64,000 bases of DNA from Ochotona curzoniae (GCF_017591425.1 NW_024465777.1:4340001-4404000); one strand, 5' to 3'. Numbered from the stretch's first letter, positions 47,166 through 58,009 are shown. Program-made: numbers and translations. The notes: generated by a model from the sequence alone, not told the origin.

Positions 47166-47839
47166 ATAGAAACGATGGCAGATTGAACAGGCACATTGAG
47201 TTTCACTCCCTCCTGAAACTCCAGTAGAAATCGACTCATGAAGATGAGAATGCAGCCATGTGAGCACGGGGCTACAAGGACGGGTTTGATGGAAACCCAG
47301 GAAAACCATCCCTCAGCTGAACGTAGAAGGAAGGGAGATCCAGTCCACCTTCCCCCAGCCTTTCCCAGTGGTTCAGGCACCTCCTAAGTGGGAATGTGAG
47401 AGCATGAAATCAAACGGAGGCATCGGAGGCTGGAATCAAAACTACAAGCTTCCCCAGGTTCCCTCCCCAACCCCAGGAGAAGGCTCAAGGTTTATTCCAG
47501 GGAGAAGGTCACAGGAGTGGAGGTCACAGCACAACCAAAGGCAGGGACACCCCTGCCCCTACATCAGGGATGGGTGAGCCCATGGGTCACAGACCAGGGT
47601 TTGCTGCCTCCCAACTGGCCCTAATGCTGTTGCGCAACTTTGCCCCCAGGAAGCTGCTCTGCTCTCTAGGCAGCAGAGCAGGACAAATTTCAAAGGGAAT
47701 CTGACCAGGCCAAGAGAAAGTACCTGCTGTTAAGATCTTCAGAGAGATACCAAACTTCTCTTGGAAGAACAGAACATTCTTTTTCAAAAACAAGCAAACA
47801 CCATCAAAAGAAAAACTTTGGGATTAAAAAAAAATCCAC
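47166..47839. other. Unique intergenic sequence
   Basis: No gene or repeat recognised. Confidence 0.35.
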
Positions 47840-47856
47840 GGGGGGGGGGGGGGGGG
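47840..47856 (+). repeat. G17 homopolymer at the 5' end of a SINE
   Basis: Seventeen consecutive G directly before ccagattgtggcacag, the head of the SINE at 47857. Such runs can form G-quadruplexes. Confidence 0.9.
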
Positions 47857-48078
47857 CCAGATTGTGGCACAGTGGATTCAGCTGCCATATGACACTGCAT
47901 CCCAGATTCTAACCCAGCTCCCTGCTAATGGGCCCTGAAAGCAGTGGAGGAAGGCCAAGTGCCTGGGATCCGCTTGGCCCAGCCCTTGTCTTTGAGGCCA
48001 TGTGGAGAGTGAACAAACAAATGGAAGACCTCTGTGTGTCTCTCCTTCTATTACTCTGCTTTTCAAATAAAGCTTTTT
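47857..48078 (+). repeat. C-SINE, shortened, headed by a G run
   Basis: ccagattgtggcacagtgga to caaataaagctttttt; part of the centre is missing. Confidence 0.8.
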
Positions 48079-48099
48079 TTTTTTGTAAAGATTTTTATA

Positions 48100-48424
48100 G
48101 GGCCCGGCACAGTGGCCTAGCAGTTAAAGGCCTCACCTTGAACACGCCTGAATCCCATATGGGTGCCGGTTCTAATCCTGGCAGCTCTGCTTCCCATCCA
48201 GCTCCCTGCTTATGGCCTGGGAAAGCAGTTGAGGACAGCCCAAAGCCTTAGGACCCTGTACCCACGTGGGAGACCTGGAGGAGGTTCCTGGCTCCTGGCT
48301 TTGGATCGGCCTAGCACCAGCCATGTGGCCACTTGGGGAATGAATCATCAGATGGAACATCTTCCTCTCTGTTTCTCCTCCTCTGTGTATATCTGACTTT
48401 ATTTTATAAAAATAAATCTTCAAT
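48100..48424 (+). repeat. C-SINE, young
   Basis: gggcccggcacagtggccta to aaaataaatcttc. Confidence 0.93.
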
Positions 48425-48866
48425 TAAAAAATTGTTTTATTTTTAGTATTTACATAGTTGAGGGGGATGCATGCCCATTTGGCCTCTGATTAGGATGAGA
48501 AGGGTCAAGATTTGGAAGCAGGTGATTAGGATAAGTGTTTCTTTTCTTTTTTTTTTTTCCTTTCTTCTTTGTCAGCAGGGGGATTGAGAAGAAGCTACAG
48601 AGCACCCAGGCATGACGATGGCCATTTGGTAAAAGCTTAGAGTCGGCGATGTGAGGAATAGTGTTCCAAGAGTGCTGCTTGAGTGGTCTTGATAGTTCTG
48701 AGAGGTTGTCGGTCTGCTGCACTTTCTACTTCAGGGCATCCACAAACGCAGACATTTGCTGCAAGGCCTGACCAGGGGAGTTGTCCAACCTGTTCTGCTT
48801 TCCATCTTCTGATGAGGTATTCGACATTCGATGAGGGAGGCTTAGTTGAGATGTTTTCATGTGCAT
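48424..48866 (-). repeat. L1-3'UTR-like element, antisense copy
   Basis: On the - strand it reads AGAACTATCAAGACCACTC, then about 180 bp further CCTAATCA motifs and CTCAACTATGTAAA before an A-rich end. About 440 bp long. Confidence 0.65.
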
Positions 48867-48878
48867 CTGGGTATGTTC

Positions 48879-49436
48879 CTTTTTTTGTTTTAAGATTTAT
48901 TCATTTTTATTGAAAAGGCAGATATACACAGAAGAGGAGAGACAGTGAGGAAGAGGAAGATCTTCCATCCAATGATTCACTCCCCAAGTGGCTGCAACGG
49001 CTGGAGCTGAGCCAATACAAAACCAGGAGCCAGGAGTTTCTTCTGGGTCTCCCACATGGGTTCAGGGTCCCAAGGCTCTGGACCATCTTCTACTGCTTTT
49101 CCAGGCCACAGGCAGGGAACTGTGCTCCGACCAGCAGAGCCAGTAACGTGGACAGAGAGAGTCTGGGGATGAAGCACCAACAGGAGACCAGTGATGGTGG
49201 AAGTCTGCCAAGTCTCCCTTTATTGCCCCTTCACCTCTCCTTATATGCTCTTTCCCCCACATCCTCATTTAGCAGGATATTGGATACAGATGAGTTTTAG
49301 CCACAAGCCCAGTTCCTCCTTAACTCCCAGCAAAACTGGATGAGAAGTGGGGTTGTCAGGATTGGAACCAGTGCCCACACGGGATCCTAGCACGTGCAAG
49401 GTGAGGACTTTACCTGCTATACTATCATGCTGGGCC
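48879..49436 (-). mobile_element. C-SINE carrying a solo LTR
   Basis: ctgggtatgttc at 48867-48878 and 49437-49448, perfect 12-bp duplication. Its 558-bp length is explained by the LTR at 49123-49332. Confidence 0.9.
49123..49332 (-). mobile_element. Solo LTR of an endogenous retrovirus (family A), inside a SINE
   Basis: About 210 bp with TG and CA ends, flanked by a 6-bp repeat with one mismatch (gaactg / aaactg). On the - strand it has a TATA box (TATAAG, about 49250) and AATAAAG (about 49219). It aligns along its length with the LTR at 56068-56321. No internal viral genes are present, so it is a solo LTR left by recombination. Confidence 0.75.
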
Positions 49437-49593
49437 CTGGGTATGTTCTTTATTGCATGGGCATCAGCTACTGAGGAGGCTTAGGCCTGATTCTTGCACT
49501 CCAAGATTGGACCAAACATTCTGTGATTTTCCTTGAGATGGGTCTGAGTCTAATGGCCTACTTGGGGAGTTCCCTATGAAACTTTGCCTATGA

Positions 49594-49895
49594 AGCCTGG
49601 CATGATAGCCTAGTGGCTAAACTCCTCACCTTGCACACGCCAAAATCTCATATGGGCTCCGGTTAGTGCCCCGGCTGCTCCACTTCCCATTCAGCTCCCT
49701 GCATGTGGCTTGAGAAAGCCGTCAAGGATGGCCCAAAGCCTTGGAAATCTGCACCTGTGTGGGAGACCCAGAAGAAGCTCTTGGCTCCTGGCTTTGGATC
49801 AACTCAGCCCTGGACATTTTGGCCACTTATGGAATGAGCAAGCAGACAGAGATTCTTTTCTCTATAATTCTGGCTTTCCAATAAACAAGTAAATT
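49594..49895 (+). repeat. C-SINE
   Basis: gcctggcatgatagcctagt to ccaataaacaagtaaattt. Confidence 0.9.
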
Positions 49896-49909
49896 TAAAA
49901 GTAAAAGAA

Positions 49910-49970
49910 AAAAGAAAGACAGGAGAAGGAAGGAAGAAGGAAAAGAAAGAAAGAAAAGAAGGAAGGAACT
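49910..49970 (+). repeat. (GAAA/GAAG)n purine tract
   Basis: Purine-only low-complexity tract growing from the A-tail of the preceding SINE. Confidence 0.85.
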
Positions 49971-49974
49971 TCAC

Positions 49975-50460
49975 CTGGGGAGTCCTCAGACTTGACTCTT
50001 GTGTGCACCAGCTAGTGCAGGATCAGGTTTGGTCTGTCAATTGCACCAGCTAACTCATACCACCTCCAGCCCATCTCTCATGTGAACCTGAGGGTATTAC
50101 GGCCTGACCCAGCCCAGCCTAGCCCACCACAGGCACAGCCCTCATGCACATCAGTGGGTGTTTTGATCTAGATGGGACAACCCCAATAGGCTCACTCCCA
50201 GCCCCAGATCTGACTCATGCCAGCAGGTGCCATGTCCTGCCACCAATCTCAGCACTAAGTGGGCAGGCACTGCGACCCACCCTGGCCTGGCCTTTGTGTG
50301 AACTGGCAAGTTGCTACAACCTATCTCAACCTGGCCAGCCCCCAGACCCAGCTCAGTACATACAGAAGGGTTGGAAGATAAGTTTGGAGAAGTCTTCCAG
50401 AAACTAGAACCCAGATGACACAAAGGAGGGGTAATGATAATTAGGGGCTGATCTAGGAAA
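49975..50460 (-). repeat. Degenerate G-rich tandem element, antisense copy
   Basis: Read on the - strand it repeats gctgggctggg and tgccagttcaca-type units like the array at 51840-54580. It is preceded by a (GAAG)n tract and has no tail module. Confidence 0.5.
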
Positions 50461-50520
50461 TGCATCATTTCACTAATGGACCTTACAGAGAGAAATCATC
50501 TATTGAAAGTTGAAGACTTT

Positions 50521-50800
50521 TGGAGCTGGCCTTGTGGCTTAATGGGTTAAGCTGTGTGTGTAGCCCCAACACCTCACAGGAGCCCCAGTTTGAGTTCCAG
50601 CTGCTCTTTTTTTCAATTGAGTTCCCTGCTGATGTACCTAGGAAAGCAGTGGCCAAGTACTTGCCCCCTGCCCCACACAAGGGAGACCTGGATGGAGTTC
50701 CAGTTTTCCCCACTTCAGCCTCGGCACCCTTGAGGCCATTTGGTGAATGAACCAGCAGATAGATCTCTCTTTTTCAACTGAATAAATGATTTTTTTTTTT
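50521..50800 (+). repeat. C-SINE, old
   Basis: ggagctggccttgtggctta to caactgaataaatgattt. Confidence 0.8.
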
Positions 50801-50802
50801 TA

Positions 50803-51115
50803 AACAGTGGTGGGTGCTGCAGTGCAGTCTGTTAAGCTGTTGTTTGAAGCGCCCACATCCCTTACTGGAATGCCTGATGGCTCAGCCACACTGCTTCTGA
50901 CACAGCTTTCTGAAATGTGCATCCAGGAGGCAGCAGATGACAGTTCAAGTATTTGGGTTCTTGCCATCCAAGTGAGAGGCCTTTATGGAATTCCTGGCTC
51001 CCAACTTCAGCCTCATTCATCGCTGGCTAGTGTGGGCATTGGGAGAGTGAACCAATGCACAGAAGACACCTGTCACTCTGCCTGACAAGTTAGTATAAAT
51101 GGATAAACAACAAAA
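50803..51115 (+). repeat. C-SINE, old
   Basis: cagtggtgggtgctgcagtg and gggagagtgaaccaatgcac. Confidence 0.65.
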
Positions 51116-51169
51116 AAACTTTTTTTCCAGAAAACACAGTAACAAAAATTCAAATAATCATAATTTTCA

Positions 51170-51240
51170 GAATATGGTGCAGTGGGTTAAACTACTTGGG
51201 ATACCCACATCCTATATTGGATTGCTTAATTCAAGACTCG
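51170..51240 (+). repeat. C-SINE head fragment
   Basis: atatggtgcagtgggttaaac and ggatacccacatcctatattg. Confidence 0.5.
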
Positions 51241-51840
51241 CTGGTGCCGGCACGCCCAGAGGGCAGCCCGCAGCCTTTTGCACTGATCTGCTCCTGGGAG
51301 GGGGCGGCATGCTGATGGGGGCCTGGCAGTGCAGCCTCGCAGGGAGCCTGGAGGATGGCCCCAGCGGAGACATGCAGGGACCTGGGTCATGTTCAGGCAG
51401 ACAGAGCAAGCCTGGGGATTTCCTGACATGCTTGGTCCTGGGTGGGGTGAGTGCAGGGGAGGGAAGAGCCCTAAGTTAGCATGCTGGCCTGGTATGCCTG
51501 GTATGGGGAACTTTGAATGGGCCTGGATCTTGGGTGTGTGGAGGGGTAAGGTCCCAGATCAGCACAAGTGCCAGGAATTTGGGACCCTAGTGGGCAGGCA
51601 GAGCTCCAAGCCAGCATACCACCCAACTGGATGACTGGGCTTTGGAAGGCCGGGCTGGGGAATCCATGGGCCCTTGGGTGCAGGGACTGTGGATTGGGGC
51701 AAGGAGGGCCAAAGGGTCAAAAGCGAAAAGGGCAAAGGGATGTTGCGGAGGGAGTACTGCTGAAAGAGTATATTGTAGATGAGGAATGACTTCTAAGAAA
51801 CTTCCACTGACAAGGCCCCTGTACTTGCAGGTAAACAAGG
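51240..51840. other. GC-rich non-coding sequence before the tandem array
   Basis: G-rich sequence with phrases such as ctggcctggtatgcctggtat, no recognised gene or SINE. It may be a more diverged 5' part of the element that follows. Confidence 0.3.
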
Positions 51841-54580
51841 GGACTGAGACCTAGTGGTTTGGAGGGGAGAAGCTGTAGGACTTTTATGAGTCAGAGTGAT
51901 GCACCAGCCCATGTGGGAGACCTGAGTTGGGCTAGCTAGCATGGATCACAGCCAACCACTCACTGGTGCACACTAAAGCTAGGGCTGAGGACCTGCCTGG
52001 CAGGGTAGATCATAGTACCCACAAGTGAGAGTCAGAACAAGGGATGGGCAATGTTAGATTGGGCCATGACACTAACCAGCACGTGAGAGAACCAGGACTG
52101 AGGGCAGATTCTGTGGGGGTGGATATATGGAAACCTTGTGGAACTGCGATTTCCATTGGTTTGTTTAAGAGCTTAGGATGAGGCCCAGTGCGGTAGCTTA
52201 GTGGCTAAAATCCTTGCTTTGTATGCACAGAGATCCCACATACGCATTGGTTCATATCCTGGCCACTCCACTTCCCATCCAGCTCCCCGCTTGTGGCCTG
52301 GGAAAGCAGCAGAGGATGGTCCAATGCCTTGGGATCCTGCACCCATGTGGGAGATCCAGAAGAGGCTCCTGGCTTCAGCTCAGCTCAGCTCAGCTCCGGC
52401 TATTGTGGCCACTTGGGGAGTGAACCAGCAGATGCAAGGGCTTCTTCTCTCTCTCCTTTCTCTCTTCTTTTCTCTATAAATCTGCCTTTCCAGTTAAAAT
52501 AAATAAATCCTTTTTTTTAATGATTTATTTTTAAAAAGAGCTGGGGTAGTGACAGGTTGAGCTAGGCATGACCATGGAATCCTTTGACACTCATGGATAC
52601 TGGGGTTGGGAATAGACTGGGCTGGTCCAGGTGTAGCAACTGCAGGTGCTCTCGAGAACAGGGTGTGGAATGGGATGACCACCAGTTCTTACAAAGGCTG
52701 GAACAGAGGGGGCAGAATATGCCGGGTAAGGGCCTAGCACCTGCCAGCACATGTGAGATCTGGGTCTGAGAACAGGCCTGGTGGGGGAACTTGGCAAACT
52801 CCTCTGGTGGGACAAAGGTCTCCCACTGGTAAGCATATGAATCAGGCCAGTCAAAGTAGAGCCACCTGTCAGCAAGTGCATGGAATGGGTCTGGAGGGGG
52901 TGTGGACCAAGCAGGGTCAGGTCAACCTTAGCCCTCTAGCATGTGCAGCAGCCAGGCTGGAGTGCGGGTCATATTGAGCTAGGCTATCACACCTACCAGT
53001 TTGCATGAGCCAGGGATGGGAACAGACTGGGCATGGCTAGGCTGTAGCACCCGCCAGCAAGAGTTAGGTACTTGCTGGGATAGGCCAGACTGCAGCATCT
53101 GATGACAAAGGTCAAGATAGGGGATGGGCTATGCTGAGCTGGGTCAGAGCAACCACCAGCACACACACGATCTGTGACTGGAAATAGGCCTGGCTGGGAA
53201 ACTAAGGAGACATCTCAGCTGGGTTGTAGTTCCCACTGTGAGTCAGTTCCCAAATCCTGGGAGTGAATATGAGTCATAATGGGGGGCAGCAATCTGGACT
53301 GGACATGACTGCGGTGTCCCTTGGCATGGGTGTGAACTGGGTCTGGGGTGTGCTAGACTGAGCTAGACTCCAGCACTGGCTGATGCTTGTGAGAGCCAGG
53401 GAGGGTATAGGACAAGCTGGGCTAGGTCTTGGCACCCACTGAACCACGTGAGAGCTATGTCTGAGCATGGACCAGGTATGGCTGAGCTGTAGCACCCAAC
53501 AATAAGAACCGGAATGGGTGTGGGCCATTTGGGCAAGGCCACTGTTCCTGCCAGGACAAGAGGTGGACTAAGTCTGGGCAAAGGACCCAACAGTGTGTGC
53601 GAGATCTGCCACTAGGAGGTGATCTGATAGAGGAGCTTGGGAAATTCCTTTATCAAAATGCAGTCCCTGTAGGTGAATAGAAGAACCAAAGCTAGGAGCA
53701 ACAAAAACTAGGCTAGGCTATGGTGTCTGCTGGCATATGTGGGGGTCAAGTCTGGGGGAAGGGCAGGTTGGGCCAGTTCTTAGCGCCCACTGGTTTATCT
53801 GAGAACCAGGATAGGATACAGGACAGGTCAAGTCAGGCCACAACACCAGCCAGTTCACATTGGGCCCTGGACTGGGGGCTTGTTGTGCTGGGTTAGACTG
53901 TAGCACCCACCAGCATGAGCTAGAACTGGGGGCAGACCAGTGCAGACTAGGTTACAGCAGATGTCAGCAAATGCCAACGTGAGGCAGGCCATGCCAGTCT
54001 GGGCCACAGCACCTACCAGCACATGTGAGACCTAGGCAGGGGGTACAAGCCTGGTAGGGGGGCTGCAGCAGGCTCCCCTGCTGGGCAACTGTTCTCACTG
54101 GTGAGTGTGAGAACTGGGACTGGGAAATGACCAGGCCATGCTGGGCTACAACACCTGGTGACCTGCATGTGAACTGGGTTAGGGGGAGAGCCAAGCTGAA
54201 CTAAGCGACTTTACCCACTGGTACGTGCATGAACAAGAGTAAATGAAGGCTGGTTGGGCTTTGCTGCAACATCAGCTGGCAAATGCTGAGACTGAGTGCA
54301 AATCTTGTCCAGCTAGATTGCAGAACTACCTGGAGAATGTAAGATCCAGGACAGGAGTGGGCCCAGTAAGGAAACTGGGCTTCTGTCTGATGGGCTGCAA
54401 CTCCCACTGGTGAGCACGAGAACCGAGGCTTGGGGTAAGCCTGGTTAGACAGGAGTGGGCACCCGCCAGCATTAGTGTGGGCTGGATAGTGGGGCTGGTT
54501 GTGTAGAACTAGGCTTCAACACCTATTGACATGTATGAGAGCTGAAGGGGATGTGGGACAGACCGAACCATTCTGCTGCA
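51840..54580 (+). repeat. Degenerate tandem array with higher-order structure, L1-like retroposon family
   Basis: A short motif of roughly 55-70 bp, with blocks such as tgggctaggctgtagcacc, ccagcacatgtgagaacc and ggctggg, recurs many times. A longer block, yCCCACTGGTgAGyrtGAgAA, returns near 52821, 53231, 53664, 54093 and 54402, that is at steps of about 410, 433, 429 and 309 bp. A SINE lies inside at 52174-52535. Related to the element at 35648. Confidence 0.65.
52174..52535 (+). repeat. C-SINE inside the tandem array
   Basis: gaggcccagtgcggtagctta to aataaataaatcc, with aagagct on both sides (52167 and 52536). Confidence 0.88.
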
Positions 54581-54589
54581 CTTGCTGGC

Positions 54590-54770
54590 AAGCACAGCTC
54601 CACCTGGGTCTCCCAAATGCGTGACAGGTGGTCAAGGACTTGCACTGCTTTCCCAGGCCATTTATAGAGAACTGAATCAGAAGTGGAGGAGCCAGAACAT
54701 GAGCAGATTTTATTTCATTTTTATTTCTTTATTTTTTGGTTTTGTCTTTCAAATAAATAAACATCCTTTT
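54590..54770 (-). repeat. C-SINE fragments
   Basis: tgctttcccaggccatttat, then a + strand tail tttcaaataaataaaca. Confidence 0.5.
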
Positions 54771-54776
54771 TTTGTT

Positions 54777-54948
54777 AATGGGCAAAAGACCTGAATGGAC
54801 ATTCTCAAAAGACATACAGGTTTTAGACAGGTATATATTTAAAAATGCCCAATATCACTAAACATTAGGGAAATGCAAATCAAAATGACAGTGAGATATC
54901 CTGTATTTGTAGTTAGAATGATTGTCATAAAAAAGGAAACCAAAAACC
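54777..54948 (+). repeat. Ancient L1 fragment, end of ORF2 (piece 1)
   Basis: gggaaatgcaaatcaaaatg followed by gtgagatatc and gttagaatgattgtcataaaa is the highly conserved 3' end of mammalian L1 ORF2. It is interrupted by the SINE starting at 54949 and continues at 57055. Confidence 0.85.
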
Positions 54949-55265
54949 AGGGCCCGGTGCAAGGGCTCGATTTCTAACTTTTCGCCTTGCAAGAACTGAG
55001 ATTCCATATTGATGCCGGTTCATTTCTAGGCTGCTCCACTTCCATCCAGCTCCCTGCCTGTGGTTTGGGGAACCAATCAAGGATGGCCCAAAGCCTTGGG
55101 ACCCTGCACCTGCGCGGGAGACCTGGAAGAAGCCTGTGGCTCCTGGCTTTGGATCAACTCAGCTCTGCTGTTGCCACCATTTGGGGAGGGAAATGGCGGA
55201 GAGAAGGTCTTTTCTCTCTGTCTCTCATCTCTGTCAATCTGCCTTTCCAATTAAAAAAAAAAAAC
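54949..55265 (+). repeat. C-SINE inside L1
   Basis: gggcccggtgcaagggctcg to ccaattaaaaaaaaaaa. Confidence 0.9.
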
Positions 55266-55324
55266 TAAAGAAAACAAGAAAGAAAGAAAAAGAATAGAAA
55301 GAACGAAAGGAAGGAAGGAAGGCA
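55262..55324 (+). repeat. (GAAA/GGAA)n purine tract
   Basis: Low-complexity purine tract continuing the tail of the SINE at 54949. Confidence 0.85.
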
Positions 55325-55615
55325 GATGGGTCCAGTGCGCTGGCATCACATATGGTACCAGTACACCGTATGGTGTCAGTTCACATCCTAGCTATCCCAC
55401 TTCTGATCCAGCTTCTGATCTAGCTCCCTGTTTATGGCCTAGGAGAGGAGCAGAAGCTGTCCCAAGTGTTTGGGCCCCTGAACCCACGTGGGAGACCCGA
55501 AAGAAGCTCCAAGCTCCGAGCTTCAGATCAGCTCAGCTCTAGCCATGGTGGTTATTTGGGGAGTGAATAAACAAATGATAGATCTCTTTGTCTCTATATA
55601 ACCCTGACTTCCTTT
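55325..55615 (+). repeat. C-SINE
   Basis: gatgggtccagtgcgctggc to taaccctgactt; its tail is continued after the next insertion (55940-55975). Confidence 0.85.
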
Positions 55616-55619
55616 CTCT

Positions 55620-55938
55620 TTTTAAAATTTATTTATTTTTATTGAAAAGTCAGATTTACAGAGAGAAGGAAAGACAGAGAGAAAGATCTTCCATCTGTTT
55701 ATTCACTTCCCAAGTAGCCACAACAGTGGAGCTGAGCTGATCCAAAGCCAGGAGCCAGGAGCTTCTTCTGGGTCTCCTGCACAGGAGCTGAGTTCTTGGA
55801 CTGTCCTCTATTTCCTTCCCAGGCCACAAACGGGGAGCTGGAAGGGAGGTGGAGCAGCCAGGATACAAACCAGTGCCCATATGGGATCTTGACATATGCA
55901 AGGTGAGGACTTTAGCCATTAGGCTGTCATGCAGGGCC
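55620..55938 (-). repeat. C-SINE nested in the previous copy
   Basis: aaatttatttatttttattg to catgcagggccctg. Confidence 0.9.
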
Positions 55939-55975
55939 CTGTAATTCTGACTTTCAAGTAAAATAAAGCTAGAAA

Positions 55976-56064
55976 GTAAGAGAGGAAGAGAAGGAAAGAA
56001 GTGAGAAAGAGAAAGAAGTGAGGGAGGGAGGGAAGAAGAAAGGAAGGAAGAAAGAGAGGGAAGA
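55976..56064 (+). repeat. (GAAG)n purine tract next to LTR A
   Basis: About 90 bp of almost only purines, derived from a SINE tail and followed by the solo LTR at 56068. Confidence 0.85.
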
Positions 56065-56067
56065 TAG

Positions 56068-56321
56068 TGTTGTGGGCTAAGGAGTTGATTAGCACTCGTT
56101 AAGCTAAGCACTACAGGAAATGGGCTTGTGGCTAAAAGCACCTGGTCTAATCAGACTCATTGGCATCCTATTGTTCTGTTAAAGGGCTTGGGGGAAAGAG
56201 TATATAAAGAGTAATAGAGAGGCTTGAGAGAGACTTCAACCATCACTGGTCTCCTGTCGGTGCCTCATCTCCAGACAACCCCGGACCTTCTCCATGTCCA
56301 CTGGCTCTGCTGACCAAAGCA
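56068..56321 (+). mobile_element. Solo LTR of an endogenous retrovirus (family A)
   Basis: 254 bp, TGTTGTGGGC at the start and GACCAAAGCA at the end. A 6-bp duplication with one mismatch (agatag / aggtag) flanks it. TATATAAAGA lies at 56201. It shares gggcttgtggctaaaa and ccatcactggtctcctgt with the copy at 49123. A 6-bp duplication is usual for class II (ERVK-like) elements. Confidence 0.75.
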
Positions 56322-56344
56322 AGGTAGGAGGGAGGAAGGGAGGA

Positions 56345-56516
56345 AGAAGGGAAAAGGTGCTTGTTTGGAGTGCCTGTGTTCCATATTCAGGTTCCTGTAT
56401 TCTAGCCCTGCACAACTTCTAATCCCCGTTTCTTGCTAGCGCACACCCTTGGAGGCAGAAGGTGCTGGTTCCAGTCTTGGGTCCCTGTCCCCCATTTGGG
56501 GAATCCTGAATGAGTG
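56345..56516 (+). repeat. C-SINE, left part, split by LTR B
   Basis: tgtgttccatattcaggttc and ggtgctggttccagtcttgg. Confidence 0.6.
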
Positions 56517-56521
56517 CTGGG

Positions 56522-56912
56522 TGTATATTCAGAGGTGCCTGAAACAGGAGTAAAAAGAGGCTTTTAGTTCAGGCAACGGGTTTTCTTAATCAGGGGAGAG
56601 CGTCTGATGGATGGCTCCCTGGAGGTAGACAGCCCTGGGATGGCAAGTGACTGTGTGAGGGAAATGGCCACCTAGGGCATACAGTACTGAGCTTTTATAC
56701 CTCCTAGGGACCGGGGATGGGAGCAGGGAGCAGCGCCCCGGTTTGTGCATGCGTGTGAACTGTGGTAAACAAGGGTACATAGTGGGCTGAGACAAAGCCA
56801 GAGTGGTTCCTGTGGGGACAATTCCAGACATTCCTGAAGAGATAAGGCCTGGAAGACTCCTCACAGACTCCCTGTCTGCCTCTGGCCGGCATCCTGCTCC
56901 GCCCTGCCAGCA
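56522..56912 (-). mobile_element. Solo LTR of a second retrovirus-like family (family B), inside a SINE
   Basis: 391 bp with TG and CA ends and a 5-bp duplication CTGGG (56517-56521 and 56913-56917). On the - strand GTATAAAAGC (56691-56700) is a TATA box. It splits a C-SINE whose halves lie at 56345-56516 and 56918-57050. It has no similarity I can see to family A. Confidence 0.65.
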
Positions 56913-56917
56913 CTGGG

Positions 56918-57050
56918 CTCCTGGCTTCAGCCTGGCCCATCCCGGCCGGTGTAGGCATGTGGGGAGTGCCCCAGAAAATCGAGGGTCTCTATCTTTCTGC
57001 CTCTATCTTTCTCTCTCTGCGCCTCACAAACAAAAATAAATAAATATGAG
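56918..57050 (+). repeat. C-SINE, right part, split by LTR B
   Basis: ctcctggcttcagcctggcc to caaaaataaataaatatgag. Confidence 0.75.
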
Positions 57051-57054
57051 AGTC

Positions 57055-57360
57055 TTTTTTAAAAAAGACAAAAATGCAGCAAATGCTGGTGAAGATAAGG
57101 AGAAAGAGCAGGTGTCCCACACTGTTGGTAGGAATGTAAATTACTACTTCATTGTGGAAAACATTCTGGAGTTCTTGGAGACACTAAAACTAGATCTGCC
57201 AGATGATCCAGCTCTCCCACTGCTGGAGAGGAATGTGAAAGAGATGAAACCTGTGGAATTCTCTGCCCTGCCGGCTACTGTACCACCACTGGCCTTCAAA
57301 GAGACTGTGGTGCACTGACACAATGCAACACCCTTCAGCCTTTAAAAATAATTAACGCCT
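57055..57360 (+). repeat. Ancient L1 fragment, end of ORF2 (piece 2)
   Basis: aatgctggtgaagataagga and cacactgttggtaggaatgt are the diagnostic next segment of L1 ORF2 (the A-rich GAGEDKEK and HTVGRNVN region). A 90-codon open frame remains but is a relic with no start of its own. Confidence 0.85.
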
Positions 57361-57671
57361 GGGCCCAGCACAATGGTCCGGTTGGTTAATCCTTCCCTTG
57401 CAAGCATTGGGATCCCATATGGGTGCCGGTTTGTGTCCCAGCTGCTCCACTTCCCATCCAGCTCCCTGCTTGTGGCCTGGGAAAGCAGTAGGGGATGGCC
57501 CAAAGCCTTGGGACCCTGCTCCCACATGGGAGACCTGGAAGAAGCTCCTGGCTTCAGATTGGCTCAGCTCCAGATGTTGTGGCCATTTGTAAAGTGAACC
57601 AGCCATATGGAAGATCTTTCTCTCTGTCTCCCCTTCTCTCTCTAAATCTGCCTTTCCAATTAAAACAAAAC
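57361..57671 (+). repeat. C-SINE inside L1
   Basis: gggcccagcacaatggtccg to ccaattaaaacaaaac; tail continues at 57981-58009. Confidence 0.92.
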
Positions 57672-57980
57672 TTTTTTTTATTGGAAAGTCAGATATACAG
57701 AGAGGAGAAACAGAGGAAGATATTTCGTTCGATGATTCACTCCCCAAGTGAGTGCAATGGCCAGTGCTGTGCTGATCCAAAGCCAGGATCCAGGGACTTC
57801 TTCCAGGTCTCCCACACGGGTGCAGAGTCCCAAGGCTTTGGGCTGTCCTCAACTGCTTTCCCAGGCCACAAGCAGGGAGCTGGATGGGAAGTGAGGCTGC
57901 TGGGTTTAGAACCGGTGCCCATATGGGATCCTGGCGTGTTCAAGGCAAGGACTTTAGCCGCTAGGCCACGCCACCGGGCC
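57672..57980 (-). repeat. Young C-SINE nested in the previous copy's tail
   Basis: aaaacaaa on both sides; head cacgccaccgggccc. Confidence 0.92.
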
Positions 57981-58009
57981 CAAAACAAATAAATCTTAAA
58001 AAAAAAAAA

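Noticed and set aside
57046..57318. 90-codon open frame resembling a protein
   Set aside because: It is a remnant of L1 ORF2, a fossil, with no start or end of its own.
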